A stretch of 64,000 nucleotides of DNA from Flavivirga rizhaonensis (GTDB lineage: Bacteria; Bacteroidota; Bacteroidia; Flavobacteriales; Flavobacteriaceae): assembly GCF_004791695.1 (NCBI RefSeq), contig NZ_SRSO01000017.1:1-64000 (forward strand), given 5' to 3'. Made by a program: the position numbers and the translations under genes. Numbering within the stretch: the first letter of the stretch is position 1; every line of letters starts with the position of its first letter. Under the pieces are notes generated by a model, which worked only from the letters and a program-made list of their open reading frames with translations, was not told the origin of the DNA and searched no databases. Positions 62,401 to 64,000 of this stretch are shown here, piece by piece.

Positions 62401-62602
62401 TCTCACTAGCTCTAATTGAATATTTTCCGTCGAAATCTGAAGATGTACCAGAACTAGTACCTTTTACTAAGACAGTAGCTCCAGGTAAAGGTAAGCCAGA
62501 ATCATCTGAAACTGTACCTGAAATTGTCTTTTCTTGCGCAAACGTAAGCTGCACGACAAACGCTAGTAATAGCGTTAGAATTCCACTAAACTTTGTTTTC
62601 AT
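59441..62602 (-). CDS. SusC/RagA TonB-dependent outer membrane receptor
   Basis: The 1053-residue protein has a signal peptide (MKTKFSGILTLLLAFVVQLTFA), a carboxypeptidase-regulatory-like domain (TISGTVSDDSGLPLPGATVLVKG), a plug (SALVGKVSGLNINF, VIDGVPQSSS, LKGASSATLYGSAGANGALIITTKKG) and a 22-strand barrel ending in FKVNVKF. It imports a SusD-captured ligand using TonB energy. I chose ATG 62602 because the signal peptide begins there; an in-frame start at 62632 adds ten non-signal residues. It leads the four-gene locus. Confidence 0.95.
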   Translation of the reverse strand: MKTKFSGILTLLLAFVVQLTFAQEKTISGTVSDDSGLPLPGATVLVKGTSSGTSSDFDGKYSIRASERATLVFSFVGYTTQEVSVGASNTVNVTLQEDATALEEVVVTALGIKRKPKELAYATAVIEQETLIQAAPVDATSALVGKVSGLNINFSDNGVRPNSTVRLRASTSINGNNDALIVIDGVPQSSSALSDLNPNDIESVNTLKGASSATLYGSAGANGALIITTKKGKNNGKITVSINSAVTFEVLKFFPETQSEFGSGSSNNFNYTPDENESWGPRYDGTIRQIGPVLLDGTFQTGKYAPVKNGRENFFETGIGTQNSISISGGDDTSTYFFSAQRVDKTGITPGDKYFRDNFRFNATKKYGKFETGTIVSFFQDKVDQAGPSPNDGSFYRILLNTPAHIDLQKYKNWRTDQFATPDTYFNAFFKNPYQVIEQNRDTNRRNRLQAVANFKYTFNDWLSATYSLGGTWSNRETKNTQEAFTYIPNTPYPRPSDEVNAVADGTSSDFRLNSDLLFNIDKQLSDDFNLRVIIGTHLESRRNNQMNIIGNNLFTNEIFNVNVRQGNLAFNTTNFASPQSTFQKRLYSYLGDVTLGFKDYLFLTGSWRQDTSSTLPVQNNTYQYYSGGLSFIATDAIQGLKGDVLDFLKFNVSYAKVGKDAGIQSTNENLIVPVGFPFTNPGLRPTTIAVDPNLSPEFTTSIEAGFRAEFLRKRITLDANYYVANSEDQISNAAASRASGASSFLTNVGEIQNKGIEIDLNLIPLQTENFQWDLGLTFATNDSEVISLSDGADRIQIGTAISDTAGIFAVVGDQYPSLFAPAYVRDPQGRIVVGADGNPSPTSEFENLGNTVPNVIAGITTRLSYKGLSLRAVADYKTGHVFYSTVVEALEFAGLTKNSVSTNRQPFIFPNSVYETAPGSGVFVENTDRPTSDGTRNFWQTSYNEIKENYVVDASAIKLREIALDYTLPRKTLEKTPFETITFGIVANNLIMWRAAENIYTDPEFSLNSGFGQNTGIGANNNTTVTNGTTGIGTSAQAPPSGTYGFKVNVKF

Positions 62603-62629
62603 TTTATAATTATTTGAATTAGTCAATGC

Positions 62630-62660
62630 CAAAAATCATAATAAAAAGTTAATAAAACAA
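62630..62660 (-). promoter_or_regulatory. Promoter of the SusC/D locus
   Basis: On the minus strand TTG (62660-62658) is followed after 20 nt by GATTTTTG (62637-62630), one base from TAnnTTTG. It lies 27 nt before the susC start. The first base of the box is G, as in the Mpl-like promoter. Confidence 0.5.
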
Positions 62661-62875
62661 TAAATAATGGTTAAAATTTGCCTTTTAACGGGAAATTTTA
62701 AGAAAAAAATAAAAAAACATAAGCTTATTTCCTTCTTTTTAAAAGCAAAAGAGACTGCCTTTCTAATTCAAATAAATTGTTCTTACTAATGAATTTAGTA
62801 TGATTTAAAAATAATTTCAGAAGGGATTCAAATAATTTATTTAATTTTTAAAGTACTGTAGAACAAATGGAAGAA
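62638..62875. other. Regulatory gap between the two Sus loci
   Basis: AT-rich, gene-free. It contains the susC promoter at one end and no other structure that I can support. No HTCS or ECF-specific box was recognised. Confidence 0.4.
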
Positions 62876-62977
62876 GTTATCTGAAAAGTCATTACGATTT
62901 AGTTTATCGGTTGAGCCTTTCGACTTCATTTAGTTTCGATGAACTTAACACAGAGTCAGTTTTTCTTTTCAGATAAC
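62876..62977. repeat. Structured repeat with 13-bp inverted ends (copy 4)
   Basis: GTTATCTGAAAAG (62876-62888) and CTTTTCAGATAAC (62965-62977) are perfect inverted repeats around 76 bp that begin with TCATTACGA and contain CCTTTCGACTTCATTTAG, a degenerate form of the CCCTTCGAC...CAG word found in the macroglobulin gene. It lies 18 bp after the stop of the second susD and could end its transcript. Confidence 0.65.
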
Positions 62978-62995
62978 CTATTTCATATTAATATT

Positions 62996-64000
62996 TTAAA
63001 ATTTGTCCCAGAATAATTTTGTTTCTGCTAAATCACCACCAATGGCTGAAGACGCAGCAGTATAATTAGTGGCGTTAATAGTTTGTTCTACTATGGGATA
63101 TGTATATCTGTTAGGAAAACCCGATACAGCTTCTGTTGGTGTTGCTAAAATAGGGTAGTCCATAGCTCTGATAGAGGTCCAGGCCTCTGGGCCTCTATTA
63201 AATAATGAAATCCATCTTTGGATGCCAATAACTTGTCTCCAGGTTTGAGTTCCAATTAATGTTGTATAATCAACAGTTGGTTGAGCTAGGTAAGTAGCCA
63301 CATCTGTGGCACTCCCTCCCCATTCGTTTATGGAAGCCGTAACTGCATTTGTGTAATGATTGGCAGCCGTATCTCCTGTGTCGTAACCCCTTTCTGCACC
63401 TTCTGCTAGCAGAAATTGTATTTCTGAGTATGACATAATAACACCAGGAGCATCTGCTGCTGTAACTTGATCTGATAGTGGAGAATGATTTGAGTAAGCT
63501 GAAGGGCTTCCTATTTCTCCTCCTACATATACACCACCAACCGTTTTAAACCATAAAGGCCTTCTTGGATCATTAAGGGTGTTCATCATATCAATTAAAG
63601 TAGCACCTCCAACAAAATCATTTCTTCCACTAAGGATAACGTTGGTGTGTACTGGGTGTGTATTTGGAGCTGAAGATAAATAATGCATGTGGGCGTTCTC
63701 ATTACTACTAGTAATAATTCCACTCGTTATTGCAGATTCTATTGTTGTTTTTGCGAAAGCATCATCGGCATCTGCTAAGAGCATTCCCATTCTTAATTTT
63801 AAAGAATTTGCGAATTTTTTCCAGCTCGTCACATCGCCATTAAAAATGTTGTCACCGACAACAAAACTTTTTTGACTGGTGTCTAAATCATTAATTGCTG
63901 TTGATAATCTTGCAATTAAATCTTTGTAAATAGTCATACCGTCATCATAAGCTGGTGTTAAAATATCTATATTCAAAGCTTCAGTGTAAGGAATATTTCC
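62996..64000 (-). CDS. SusD_2-like lipoprotein, partial at window edge
   Basis: 334 residues of a SusD-like protein are visible; the N-terminal part lies beyond base 64000. The frame is open to the edge and includes GNIPYTEALNIDILTPAYDDGMTIYKDLIARLSTAI and SWKKFANSLKLRMGMLL, closely matching the motifs of the SusD at 57940. The two are paralogues. The C-terminus ends ETKLFWDKF. Its SusC partner would be upstream outside the window. The structured repeat just after it may mark the end of that locus. Confidence 0.9.
   Translation of the reverse strand, partial: GNIPYTEALNIDILTPAYDDGMTIYKDLIARLSTAINDLDTSQKSFVVGDNIFNGDVTSWKKFANSLKLRMGMLLADADDAFAKTTIESAITSGIITSSNENAHMHYLSSAPNTHPVHTNVILSGRNDFVGGATLIDMMNTLNDPRRPLWFKTVGGVYVGGEIGSPSAYSNHSPLSDQVTAADAPGVIMSYSEIQFLLAEGAERGYDTGDTAANHYTNAVTASINEWGGSATDVATYLAQPTVDYTTLIGTQTWRQVIGIQRWISLFNRGPEAWTSIRAMDYPILATPTEAVSGFPNRYTYPIVEQTINATNYTAASSAIGGDLAETKLFWDKF

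Overview
The window looks like chromosomal DNA of a marine-type member of the Flavobacteriaceae (Bacteroidota). Reasons: AT-rich sequence; promoters with the Bacteroidota -7 box TAnnTTTG and few Shine-Dalgarno sites; SusC/SusD pairs; lipoproteins with short acidic post-cysteine signals; and three large secreted proteins ending in a type IX secretion (T9SS) type A sorting domain. No rRNA, tRNA, CRISPR array, phage or complete insertion sequence was found. Most of the window is ordinary chromosome, with accessory features in the gaps.

Layout. 0.4-1.9 kb: an MlaFE-type lipid ABC transporter. 2.0-4.5 kb: a PafA-like phosphatase and a secreted nuclease. 4.5-7.8 kb: two family 2 glycosyltransferases and a flippase (surface polysaccharide). 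7.8-11.8 kb: a ketoacyl-ACP synthase III-like enzyme and gcvP. 12-13.6 kb: a UbiA-like membrane protein, then an ECF sigma factor with a zinc anti-sigma-like partner. 13.7-16.3 kb: a five-gene unit with a GbsR/MarR-type regulator, three small membrane proteins (two are tandem paralogues) and a TIGR01777 SDR protein; matching palindromic operators lie before the regulator and before the first membrane gene. 16.5-21.2 kb: a GlxA/AraC regulator, small conserved genes and an M3 peptidase. 21.3-25.4 kb: a candidate small RNA, purE-purK, an HPRT-adenylate kinase fusion and obg. 25.5-30.6 kb: a voltage-gated-type ion channel, an alpha/beta hydrolase, lipoproteins, an M64 peptidase and a DoxX-like protein. 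30.7-39.4 kb: a very large alpha-2-macroglobulin, a TPR protein and an Mpl-like Mur ligase. 39.5-45.6 kb: a sortilin-like T9SS protein, a broken TetR gene, an unknown gene, a cell-wall amidase and a PaiB-like protein. 45.7-51.3 kb: radC, a deacetylase-like gene and a YjjG nucleotidase in a coupled run, then a three-gene envelope cassette. 51.3-54.4 kb: rarA, rhomboid, rlmB. 54.4-64 kb: a SusC/SusD nutrient-uptake locus with two accessory lipoproteins and a T9SS arylsulfotransferase-like protein, followed at the edge by a second, paralogous SusD whose SusC would lie outside.

The most interesting non-coding signals are: (1) the GbsR operator, a perfect 28-bp palindrome covering the -33 element of the regulator's own promoter; (2) a tight promoter-to-terminator unit of about 80 nt at 21.3 kb that could make a small RNA or an 18-residue peptide; (3) a family of structured intergenic repeats bounded by TGTCAT and ATGACA; (4) related GC-rich repeat words sitting in frame inside the alpha-2-macroglobulin gene; (5) several promoters whose -7 box ends only 4-9 nt before the start codon, predicting leaderless or nearly leaderless mRNAs. 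All functions are inferred from motifs and family knowledge; no database search was run.
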